A DNA stretch of 10,962 nt from Pseudomonadota bacterium (GTDB taxonomy: Bacteria > Pseudomonadota > Gammaproteobacteria > Halothiobacillales > Halothiobacillaceae), in the NCBI GenBank assembly GCA_021795795.1, contig JAJYPA010000251.1:1-10962 (forward strand), written 5' to 3'. The notes beneath the pieces were generated by a model. That model did not search any database and was not told the DNA's origin. It saw only the letters and a program-made list of their open reading frames with translations. Shown here piece by piece: positions 1 through 6,311 of the stretch. The position numbers and the translations under genes are program-made. Position 1 is the first letter of the stretch. Each line of letters opens with the position of its first letter.

Positions 1-1148
1 TAGCTGATGTCGGTATGATGTTTGTGGGTAAACACGGGATATCCGGCGAGCCCCATTTCCTGTGCCCGCTTGATCTCGGTATCCCAGTAGGCTCCTTTGA
101 CAAGGCGTAACATCAACCGACTCCGATTGCGCCGGGTCCGCGCCAACACCTCGCTGATTACCTCGGCCGCACGCGTCTGATAAGCCTGGACGGCGATTCC
201 CCAGCCATTCCAGCCGGCGGACACGGGGTTGCGGGCCATTTTCCGCTGGATCGCATCCCAAAGGTCCAACTGCAATTCGAGGCGATCACTTTCCTCGGCA
301 TCCAGAGTGAGATTCAGCCGCCCCCGCGCCGCCACTTCCGCCAGTTGTCCCAGTTTAGGCAGCAGTTCGGCCCACAGACGCTTCCGCTGACTCTCTTCAT
401 AACGGGGATGCAAGGCCGATAATTTGATGGAAATGCCATCCCGCTGTTCAGGTCCCCCGGAACCCGGCTGCATCGCCAGGGACTGCAGTGCCGCCTGGTA
501 AGCAGCCGCGTAGCGCGCGGCATCCGCGCTATTACGGGCACCCTCCCCCAACATGTCATAAGAATAACAGAGGGCCGGTCGACGCTTACGAACGTCTGCC
601 GCGCGTCGACGCGCCTCCGCCAAATCCTGACCAAGCACAAATTGCCGACCCAACAGCGCGATGGCGCGCACTGCGGCGGTGACCACCGTATTCATACCCA
701 GCCGTTGTACCAGAGTGGCGGTCTCCCGTTCCGCCAGCAGTCGGCGCGACAGAATCAAAATACGTCCGGAAATCTGGGTCACCCAGGAATGATTCTCTGC
801 TCCGGCGAAGCGGACTTGGCCTAACTGATCGGCAGCCAGCAGCGCCGCGGTGCCCATGTCAGGCACCCGCAGCAGTGCTTCCGCCAGACGCATCAGGGCC
901 AGCCCCTCCGAACTGGTGATGGGGTATTCGCGCAGTAAGGATTCCAGCGCCCAAAAAGGCGCCGGGTGTTTACGCACGGCATCCACCCAGGGCCGCGCCA
1001 TGGCAACGACCTGAGGCCAGTCCAGTTGACCATCGAGCGCGCCGAGTAACACAGTCACCCGCTCTCCCTCATCGCGGCAGGGCGGTGGCAACAACCCTGC
1101 TTCTGTGCGCTCTTCCGACTCGGGGATGATTTCGGCTACCGGAAACAT
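1..1148 (-). CDS. putA: PutA, proline dehydrogenase / P5C dehydrogenase (N-terminal part, runs off left edge)
   Basis: PutA oxidises proline to glutamate at the inner face of the membrane, using an FAD proline dehydrogenase domain followed by an NAD-dependent P5C dehydrogenase domain. Only about the first 382 residues are present. The start is the ATG at 1148, preceded by GAAGG. Seen motifs include SSEGLALMRLAEALLRVPD, YSYDMLGEGAR, GISIKLSALHPRYE, LTLDAEESDRLELQLD, GWGIAVQAYQTRA and RLMLRLVKGAYWD. These match the PutA helical arm and the beta-strands of the proline dehydrogenase barrel. No N-terminal ribbon-helix-helix DNA-binding domain is visible, so this looks like the bifunctional, non-repressor form. 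It starts 19 bases after the tonB stop on the same strand and is probably the last known gene of the exbB-exbD-tonB transcript. The aldehyde dehydrogenase half lies outside the window, so its integrity is not testable here. Confidence 0.93.
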   Translation of the reverse strand, partial: MFPVAEIIPESEERTEAGLLPPPCRDEGERVTVLLGALDGQLDWPQVVAMARPWVDAVRKHPAPFWALESLLREYPITSSEGLALMRLAEALLRVPDMGTAALLAADQLGQVRFAGAENHSWVTQISGRILILSRRLLAERETATLVQRLGMNTVVTAAVRAIALLGRQFVLGQDLAEARRRAADVRKRRPALCYSYDMLGEGARNSADAARYAAAYQAALQSLAMQPGSGGPEQRDGISIKLSALHPRYEESQRKRLWAELLPKLGQLAEVAARGRLNLTLDAEESDRLELQLDLWDAIQRKMARNPVSAGWNGWGIAVQAYQTRAAEVISEVLARTRRNRSRLMLRLVKGAYWDTEIKRAQEMGLAGYPVFTHKHHTDIS

Positions 1149-1167
1149 GCCCTTCAGTACAACGCGC

Positions 1168-1878
1168 TCATGAGATCTCAATCGGCACGGTAAAAGTCAG
1201 GGCCTTGTTCGGCATGCTGCGCGTATAGGCCGGGAACGATGTCGCGCTCAAGGCGCGTAAAGCCGCCCGGCGAATCAACGGATTGGTGGTGCCGCTCACC
1301 ACCCGTACCGTAAACGCCTTACCGCCGCCCGGCGACACCCGGAAGGACACCACAACCGTACCGTGGAGATGCAGGCGTTTGATGATCGCCGAAATACGCA
1401 GATTCTGCTTTACCAGCGACCGGGCTCCGGATCCATAGGCGCCAATTCCGCTGTAGACGGGTGCCGGTGCGGGTGGCGCGGGTATGGGGGGCGATGGTGG
1501 GGTGACCGGGACCGGGGGGACCGGGACCGGGGGCGGCGGACGATGCATCACCGGTGGGCTGGGCGGTGACGGCGGTTGAATGGGTACCGGTGCCGGACGA
1601 TGCACCACGGGTCGCGGTGGGATGGTGGGCTTGGGGGGTACCGGTTTGGGCGGCACCACCTTCGGTGCGGGCGGCGGGGGCGGCGGCAAAGTCACCATGC
1701 GGACCGATACCACCTTCTTAACGGGCTTGGGGGTCGGCGGGGTCCTGGGCATGGACATCAACCCCACCACGATTCCTACCTCTACCAGCACTGCGGCAAC
1801 AACGGCATATTTAAAATGCGGGTTGCGGTCACCCCGGTGCTCCGGTGGCAGGTATCCGGGGAGAATGGCGCTATTCAT
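1168..1878 (-). CDS. tonB: TonB energy-transducing protein
   Basis: TonB spans the periplasm and passes proton-motive energy from ExbB-ExbD to outer-membrane receptors. The chosen start (ATG at 1878) gives 236 residues and overlaps the exbD stop as ATGA, which suggests translational coupling; an upstream in-frame ATG at 1929 would lie deep inside exbD. Residues about 24-41 form one membrane anchor, residues about 44-140 are a Pro/Val-rich spacer, and residues about 147-236 are the C-terminal domain, with LHGTVVVSFRVSPGGG and ALRALSATSFPAYTR resembling the TonB fold. The conserved anchor His of E. coli TonB (His20) appears to be replaced by Glu33 in an ungapped comparison, and Ser16 by Ala. 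The Pro-rich part contains short tandem repeats and a G-rich tract on the opposite strand. It sits between exbD and putA in one cluster. Confidence 0.92.
   Translation of the reverse strand: MNSAILPGYLPPEHRGDRNPHFKYAVVAAVLVEVGIVVGLMSMPRTPPTPKPVKKVVSVRMVTLPPPPPPAPKVVPPKPVPPKPTIPPRPVVHRPAPVPIQPPSPPSPPVMHRPPPPVPVPPVPVTPPSPPIPAPPAPAPVYSGIGAYGSGARSLVKQNLRISAIIKRLHLHGTVVVSFRVSPGGGKAFTVRVVSGTTNPLIRRAALRALSATSFPAYTRSMPNKALTFTVPIEIS
1508..1533 (+). repeat. Short tandem repeat with four G-runs inside the tonB proline-rich region
   Basis: On the plus strand four G-runs (G3, G6, G3, G5) are separated by three identical ACC spacers. On the coding (minus) strand they encode alternating Pro and Val residues. 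The arrangement fits the usual G-quadruplex pattern and lies on the template strand for tonB. It is most simply explained by repeated Pro/Val codons; a structural role is inference. Confidence 0.6.
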
Positions 1879-2276
1879 GCCTTTGCCTGTGTCGCGATGC
1901 CAATACTGGTGACCCCTGCCTTCTGACAACGGTCCATGACGCGCACGAAATCCTGGAAGGGAACCTTTTTGTCCGCCGCAATGGTGACGTCCGTCTTGGC
2001 GACATCCCCGTCGCTGGCCAGCATTTGTTGCAGCGCATCCAGACCCATGGGTTTGCCCTTCACCACCACACTACCGTCGGTTTGGATGTTCACCACAAAG
2101 TGTGGATGCGGCAGCGCTTTGGATTGACTGGACGTGGGCAAATTCAGCTTGAGCCCTTTGTCGGTAATCATCTGCAAGGCGATCATGATGAAGAAGACCA
2201 ACAGGAAAAGCATGACATCGATCATCGGAATGATCTCTACCCGGCCTTTTTTACGCGGACGACGCTGTGGCAACAT
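1875..2276 (-). CDS. exbD: ExbD biopolymer transport protein
   Basis: ExbD partners ExbB in the inner-membrane proton channel that powers TonB. The protein has 133 residues, close to the usual family length. The N-terminus is basic and cytoplasmic (RRPRKKGR). It is followed by the family motif IPMIDVMLFLLVFFI, in which Asp20 corresponds to the essential membrane Asp of ExbD/TolR. The remainder is a periplasmic domain (for example HFVVNIQTDGSVVVKG and VTIAADKKVPFQDFVRVMDR). The start ATG at 2276 is preceded by a run of AAAAGGGGG, a plausible ribosome-binding site, in the 16-base gap after exbB. The stop overlaps the tonB start by ATGA. The tight spacing and gene order indicate a TonB system rather than a TolQR pair, since no tolA, tolB or pal is nearby. 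Confidence 0.93.
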   Translation of the reverse strand: MLPQRRPRKKGRVEIIPMIDVMLFLLVFFIMIALQMITDKGLKLNLPTSSQSKALPHPHFVVNIQTDGSVVVKGKPMGLDALQQMLASDGDVAKTDVTIAADKKVPFQDFVRVMDRCQKAGVTSIGIATQAKA

Positions 2277-2292
2277 GGGTCAACCCCCTTTT

Positions 2293-3060
2293 TCAGGATG
2301 CCGCGCGTTGTGGCGTGATCGCTGATGCGCTAGCGGCGGCTTTTGCGGTCCGTGCGGCAGGCTTCGCCTCCGGAATAGGGTTGATGGGATCGGGACCGGA
2401 GGTCGATGGCTCCTCGTTGACCATCGGTGCGCCATCCATACGGTTCATCAACACCACCTTCAGGGATTCCATCTGGTGAATGATTTTCTCGATCGTATTG
2501 TTGAAGGCGTTGAAGCTGATCAGACCGATCATGGCGATGAAGAGGCCCGAAGCGGTGGCGATCAGGGCGTCGGCGACACCACCGGTGACTGCTGTAGGGT
2601 TATGTCCCGGTGCCGCGAGGATGGAGAAGGCGTGGAACATGCCGAGAATGGTGCCAAATAACCCGAGCAAGGGAGCCAGGGTGACGATGGTATCGAGAAT
2701 CCACAGGCGTTTATCGAAACTGGGGGTGGTCAGGAAGATGGCCTCGTCCAGGCGATTGGAGAAGCCTTCGCCCCGGGCGCTGCCGTAATGATGGACCATG
2801 CCATAGTAGCGCAGTGCCACCGTCAGGAGGCTTTCTTCCGGAAGACCCGCCGAACGATCCACCAGGGCCTTCAGATCGTCCCGGTACAGCTTGCCGTGCC
2901 CGGAAACGGTCAGAAGGGTTTCCTTGCCTTTGTGGATCGCTTTGCGCAGGTACCAGCCGCGATCAAAAACCACCGTCAGTTCAATCAGCAGCAACAGCAT
3001 GAGCAGATATAACACCCCATCGGAATAATTGGCCAAGTGCACAATATAGGATAAGGACAT
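2293..3060 (-). CDS. exbB: ExbB/TolQ/MotA-family proton channel subunit
   Basis: ExbB forms the pentameric inner-membrane channel that surrounds ExbD and energises TonB. I start it at ATG 3060 (255 residues) because GGAGGT stands 9 bases upstream. The longer reading from 3165 adds 35 non-membrane residues and would overlap the proposed promoter. Membrane segments lie at about residues 15-37, 118-145 and 162-188. The signature stretches APLLGLFGTILGMFHAF (129-145) and ALIATASGLFIAMIGL (165-180) include the conserved pore threonines, here Thr137 and Thr169. The C-terminal 40 or so residues form an Ala/Pro/Ser-rich low-complexity tail (for example PIPEAKPAARTAKAAASASA) that is not part of the core family fold. 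It is the first gene of the cluster exbB-exbD-tonB-putA and is divergent from the outer-membrane receptor it probably energises. Confidence 0.92.
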   Translation of the reverse strand: MSLSYIVHLANYSDGVLYLLMLLLLIELTVVFDRGWYLRKAIHKGKETLLTVSGHGKLYRDDLKALVDRSAGLPEESLLTVALRYYGMVHHYGSARGEGFSNRLDEAIFLTTPSFDKRLWILDTIVTLAPLLGLFGTILGMFHAFSILAAPGHNPTAVTGGVADALIATASGLFIAMIGLISFNAFNNTIEKIIHQMESLKVVLMNRMDGAPMVNEEPSTSGPDPINPIPEAKPAARTAKAAASASAITPQRAAS

Positions 3061-3148
3061 GTGCGTAGAACCTCCGTAGACATGGTATTGGCGGGCAACA
3101 AGCCGAACCGCGAAATCCGGAACCGCATAATAGTCACCCCAATGCAGA

Positions 3149-3164
3149 AGCATGATTCGCGCCA
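3149..3164 (-). promoter_or_regulatory. Candidate sigma-54 promoter for exbB
   Basis: Read on the minus strand the site is TGGCGCGAATCATGCT, with GG and GC separated by exactly 10 bases. It differs from the textbook core TGGCACG-N4-TTGCW at two core positions. The predicted start would fall about 75-80 bases upstream of the exbB ATG. It was found by eye and has no experimental support. A TATTAT hexamer at 3127-3132 (minus) is a competing sigma-70 -10, but I see no good -35 partner. Confidence 0.38.
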
Positions 3165-3285
3165 TGTGTATCGTTCAATTTCAACAATGCTGCCGCCTGC
3201 AGAAAGCCAGTGCCGCTTGACGGCCGAAAATGGATCGGTAAACCAGCCTCCGGAACAGCGCATTCCCCATTATGAGGCAATGTCA

Positions 3286-3301
3286 TGGTGCAATCGCACC
3301 A
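3286..3301. promoter_or_regulatory. Perfect 16-bp dyad in the divergent region
   Basis: TGGTGCAATCGCACCA has two perfect 6-base arms around a 4-base centre. It lies roughly midway between the two divergent sigma-54-like sites (about 120 and 135 bases from them), a typical distance for an enhancer bound by an activator. The half-sites resemble those of NtrC (GCACC/GGTGC) but point the other way round, so I do not call it an NtrC site. It could also be a chance hairpin. Confidence 0.35.
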
Positions 3302-3380
3302 AAGTAAGGCATCCATGATGCGATACCGTCATAAGTTGTTCAGAGCTGTCGTTATATCCATAAATCCGGAAAAATCAGCA

Positions 3381-3393
3381 ATAGTTAGACTAT
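3381..3393. promoter_or_regulatory. 13-bp inverted repeat upstream of the receptor
   Basis: ATAGTTAGACTAT has perfect 5-base arms around TAG. It is centred about 50 bases upstream of the candidate receptor promoter. The region is A+T-rich, so chance occurrence is likely; it does not resemble a Fur box. Confidence 0.22.
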
Positions 3394-3435
3394 ATGGTCA
3401 CAGATAGGCTGGAAATTCAGCCTCACAACAAAAAC

Positions 3436-3451
3436 TGGCATACTTCATGCT
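3436..3451 (+). promoter_or_regulatory. Candidate sigma-54 promoter for the TonB-dependent receptor
   Basis: TGGCATACTTCATGCT keeps the GG-N10-GC spacing and matches TGGCA and TGCT of the sigma-54 core. It shares TGGCATA with the site before the isoaspartyl peptidase and ATGCT with the site before exbB. Transcription would begin near 3462, leaving a leader of about 58 bases. A rival sigma-70 reading uses TATTAT at 3470-3475 but lacks a convincing -35. Confidence 0.42.
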
Positions 3452-3455
3452 TATT

Positions 3456-3471
3456 TACCAAATGGTTGGTA
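3456..3471. promoter_or_regulatory. 16-bp inverted repeat at the presumed transcription start
   Basis: TACCAAATGGTTGGTA has perfect 6-base arms around ATGG and lies 49-64 bases before the receptor ATG. Its position at the expected start site fits an operator for a repressor; the ACCAA/TTGGT half-sites resemble those of many TetR-type operators. No such regulator is encoded in the window. Confidence 0.38.
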
Positions 3472-3519
3472 TTATGAAGGCTTAACGACCGATTTTTCTC
3501 ATGGCTAGAGGTAAACGTG

Positions 3520-5991
3520 ATGAACGAATCCCGTAAGACTGACACTACATATAACTCATTAAAATTATTAAATATTTATCGATATACACCTGAGAGAAGC
3601 CTTATCCTGGCGGCACTCATGGCTGCTAACGCGCTGGTTTCTGCGCACGCCACTGGCATAGCGGTAAATCCAAACTCTGCGGCCAAGACTACCAAGGCTA
3701 TTAAGCTGAAAAGTATTGATAAGAAGTACCAAAAACTGTTGGTAGGTGAAAAAAATATTGCTTCGGCCATGTCAGTGATTAGTCACGAGCAGATCAAGGC
3801 AGCGAGTTCGGCTGCATCAATATACAGCATTCTCAAATTGACGCCGTCCGTAAATGAATATCAGCAGAATATTGGACCATCTATGCCGACACTGACGGTG
3901 CGCGGCGTACGCATGAGTCAACTCGCGCAGACCTTGGATGGGATACCGATGACCAGTCTCCTCTCGGGCGGGGAAGGCGCCCTTAACAGCTACGGTATTG
4001 GCTCGTTGGTTTCCACTGGCCAGGTGGCGGGGATCCATGTCTATCCGGGCGTGGCTCCTCCTGATCGGGGTGGATTCGCTACCATCGGCGGTACCATCAA
4101 CTATCAAACAAAACAGCCGACCGACAAGCAGTACGCCGACCTCTTCACCCGGATCGGATCGTTCTCGACCGATGTGTACGGCGTACAGCTCAACTCCGGC
4201 ATCATCCCGCACAGTGGTGGCCTCAAATTGTTAGCACGTTATAGTCAGACGGAAACAGCCGGCTATATACAACACACACCCGCTCGCTATGCGGACTTCT
4301 TGTTCTCTGCGGTGAAACCCTATGACTATGGCCTGTCGAAAATCTTCGCGACCCTGCTCTACAATCGCGGCAATGGGTATGAGTCAGACTACGGGGGCTA
4401 CCCGGTGGCCTTGCAGCAGAAAAATGGCCTCTACTACAATGTGCCTTTGTCGCAGACCAGTACCCAGCAGTTCAACCATTATCTCACGGCGATTGTCGGA
4501 GATAGAACCTACATCAACCGCCATGTGATCGCCAGCGCGCGGGTTTTTTACATCCATAAGTCCAGCAAGTTTGAAGCACAAACCAATCCCGCTGTGATCG
4601 GCTTCAACTATCCCTACCAGAATAACTACTACACTCCAATCGTCTACGACGGGTATCTCGGTGGTCCCGGTGCGGCCCACCACGACTTTTCCTATAATCC
4701 TGTGCAGACTTTTGGCAGCTACATCTCCGGCGAAGCCGCTGGGATCAACTACACGAACTCGGACACCATTGGCTTTGCACCAAAAGTGAATTTCTTCCTG
4801 CCACACAACGACATCAGTATCGGCGGTTTGATCGCCGAGGAGACGAATCATTCCTCTCAGTATGTCTATGGCACACTCAATATGCCGCAGATCAATGGTT
4901 ATAATGCCTATGAATATGGACTCCGGGGCCATCGTGCTGTCTATAGCGGGTATCTACAGGACAAGATCAATCTATTGAACGATACCCTGCATATCGAGCC
5001 AGGAGTCACTCTGACGGGTGTGAGTTCGAGTAACTATATTCCGCAGAACGTGTACGCGACGCCTGATCACGCATACACACTGGGTAACTACGACAAGACC
5101 ATTTTGCCGTATCTTGGGGTGTCTTATGACGCCACCAAAAATATCATCGCTTATGCCAGCTATGGTAAAGGCGCGCGCTTTGCGCCCGTTGGCGACTACA
5201 CCTTGGGGGGGACAGGAAGTACAACAACAGCGCCTGGACCAGAAACAGTGAATGCCTATGAGGCAGGACTGCGTTATATCAGCAAAAGACTTTATGTCAA
5301 CTTCGATGGTTTTTTACAAGATGAGCATGGCGCGTTCTCATTTGTGACACTGCCCGCTGAAAATCTGTCCTTGTATACCAATGTTGGCAAACTCCAATAC
5401 AAAGGCCTGGAGGCATCTGGTAAGTATCTGCTGACACAGCATTTAACAGTTGCAGGCAGTTTGTCCTATACCCAAGCAAATTATAAAAATAGCTACTTCG
5501 CGGCGGATACCGCCTCGTCAGTCCAGTACGGATATGTCTTGGCCGGAGACCCGTTGGCGGATGTTCCCAACTGGCTAGGTAATCTCTCACTGACCTATAA
5601 TAGAGGAAACTTCACGGGTCAATTACTCGGCAGTTATACGGGCACCATGATAGGGACCAATGCCCCGCCATTACCACCGGCGGTATCCGCGGCGTCCGGA
5701 ATCCCGGATCTTGCGGGGTGGACAACACCAGACTCCGCGGTGCGATTCGGGAATTATTTTATAATGAATCTGTCCGCCGCCTACAAAATTCCGATACACG
5801 AAGATCACCTGAAATGGCTGAAAGTAACCCTAAATATAGATAACTTACTGAACAGACACTATTATGCGCACTACGATCAGATTTATAAGTTGTTGCTGGC
5901 AAAACCAGCACCAGGAGCCAGTCCGTTCTACGTCGCCTATCCTGGTATGCCAAGATTTATCGAGCTTGGACTAGAAGGTCGATTCACTTAG
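3520..5991 (+). CDS. TonB-dependent outer-membrane receptor
   Basis: This is an outer-membrane beta-barrel with a plug domain that imports a scarce ligand using TonB energy. I choose ATG 3520 (823 residues) over the GTG at 3517 because AGAGGT then sits 7 bases upstream. A signal peptide with an extended N-region ends at about residue 44 (hydrophobic SLILAALMAANALVSAHA, an Ala-x-Ala site). The plug spans about residues 72-195, with TPSVNEYQQNIGPSMPTLTV and RGVRMSQLAQTLDGIP and ending GFATIGGTINY. The rest is a barrel with Tyr/Gly-rich amphipathic strands, NAYEAGLRY near residue 577, NIDNLLNRHYYAHYD near the end, and a terminal LGLEGRFT. I cannot point to a clear TonB box. The ligand is not evident; there is no siderophore or cobalamin gene nearby, and the surroundings (PutA, amino-acid permease, peptidase, amidase) hint at an organic nitrogen compound, which is inference. 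It is divergent from its likely energy complex. Confidence 0.93.
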   Translation: MNESRKTDTTYNSLKLLNIYRYTPERSLILAALMAANALVSAHATGIAVNPNSAAKTTKAIKLKSIDKKYQKLLVGEKNIASAMSVISHEQIKAASSAASIYSILKLTPSVNEYQQNIGPSMPTLTVRGVRMSQLAQTLDGIPMTSLLSGGEGALNSYGIGSLVSTGQVAGIHVYPGVAPPDRGGFATIGGTINYQTKQPTDKQYADLFTRIGSFSTDVYGVQLNSGIIPHSGGLKLLARYSQTETAGYIQHTPARYADFLFSAVKPYDYGLSKIFATLLYNRGNGYESDYGGYPVALQQKNGLYYNVPLSQTSTQQFNHYLTAIVGDRTYINRHVIASARVFYIHKSSKFEAQTNPAVIGFNYPYQNNYYTPIVYDGYLGGPGAAHHDFSYNPVQTFGSYISGEAAGINYTNSDTIGFAPKVNFFLPHNDISIGGLIAEETNHSSQYVYGTLNMPQINGYNAYEYGLRGHRAVYSGYLQDKINLLNDTLHIEPGVTLTGVSSSNYIPQNVYATPDHAYTLGNYDKTILPYLGVSYDATKNIIAYASYGKGARFAPVGDYTLGGTGSTTTAPGPETVNAYEAGLRYISKRLYVNFDGFLQDEHGAFSFVTLPAENLSLYTNVGKLQYKGLEASGKYLLTQHLTVAGSLSYTQANYKNSYFAADTASSVQYGYVLAGDPLADVPNWLGNLSLTYNRGNFTGQLLGSYTGTMIGTNAPPLPPAVSAASGIPDLAGWTTPDSAVRFGNYFIMNLSAAYKIPIHEDHLKWLKVTLNIDNLLNRHYYAHYDQIYKLLLAKPAPGASPFYVAYPGMPRFIELGLEGRFT

Positions 5992-6220
5992 GAACCATAA
6001 ATAAACTACGTGTATTTTATGTTCGGTGAGATGACGTAGGGGTTCCTTGGCGTGGGAAAGATTCATTTTACGAGTAATCTGACTGATGGATTCCTTGGCG
6101 CGATGATATCAAATACGGACCTTGGCAATCGTTTCCATGCAAATCACTCCAGTTCCTCCGGTCAAAACCGGCAGGATATCAGTTGGTCAATTTAGACGCC
6201 GTTTCCAACCTGCGCGCTCA
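5992..6220 (-). mobile_element. Vestige of an IS21-family left end
   Basis: Read on the minus strand from 6220, a G+C-rich stretch is followed by two TTGACC repeats 25 bases apart. The second repeat is part of an inverted repeat, CCGGT-CAAA-ACCGG on the plus strand (6158-6171). A ribosome-binding site (GGAG) and a broken istA start follow. Repeated binding motifs before istA are typical of IS21 ends. The element is cut off where the receptor gene ends; no istB or second end is visible. The limits are approximate. Confidence 0.45.
6016..6138 (-). pseudogene. Broken start of an IS21-type transposase (istA remnant)
   Basis: From ATG 6138 the reading is METIAKVRI, an in-frame TGA at 6109-6111, and then YHRAKESISQITRKMNL continuing in the same frame. 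This matches the first 25-30 residues of IstA proteins of the METIxKxR type, whose N-terminal helix-turn-helix has the form KSIxQITRxxxLS. Past the helix-turn-helix the reading (SHAKEPLRHLTEHK) is poorly conserved and then runs into the end of the receptor gene. GGAG stands about 9 bases before the ATG. The stop codon and the loss of more than 90% of the gene make it non-functional. Identification rests on recognition of the N-terminal pattern only. Confidence 0.48.
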
Positions 6221-6311
6221 GAAATGAAGCAATGGGATGAACGTCTACTTCCCCCATCCGCGGTCTGAATGTTTAATTCTGTGGCGGTACTTTACTTTTG
6301 GGGATCATATT

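Noticed and set aside
1363..1926. Plus-strand open readings across tonB
   Set aside because: They are shadows of the Pro-rich, G+C-rich tonB gene, with low-complexity Gly/Arg translations and no start signals.
1879..1929. Longer TonB from ATG 1929
   Set aside because: It would overlap exbD by 55 bases. The ATGA overlap at 1875-1878 is the usual coupled start and places the membrane anchor at the normal distance.
3061..3165. N-terminal extension of ExbB to ATG 3165
   Set aside because: The ATG at 3060 has a strong GGAGGT site, and residues from the extension do not look like ExbB. The extended start overlaps the candidate promoter.
3286..3301. Canonical NtrC binding site
   Set aside because: The half-sites are present but in inverted order (TGGTGC...GCACCA instead of GCACCA...TGGTGC), so I keep it only as an unassigned dyad.
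3361..3519. Fur box controlling the receptor
   Set aside because: I looked for a GATAATGATAATCATTATC-like 19-mer in the divergent region and found none of useful quality.
6043..6126. CCTTGGC tandem motif as a riboswitch or CRISPR-like repeat
   Set aside because: The three copies are unevenly spaced, and two of them are explained by Ala-Lys-Glu codons of the istA remnant on the minus strand. There is no spacer-repeat structure.
6237..6311. N-terminal extension of the permease
   Set aside because: The added 25 residues are unlike APC N-termini, while ATG 6312 has GGGGA at the right spacing.
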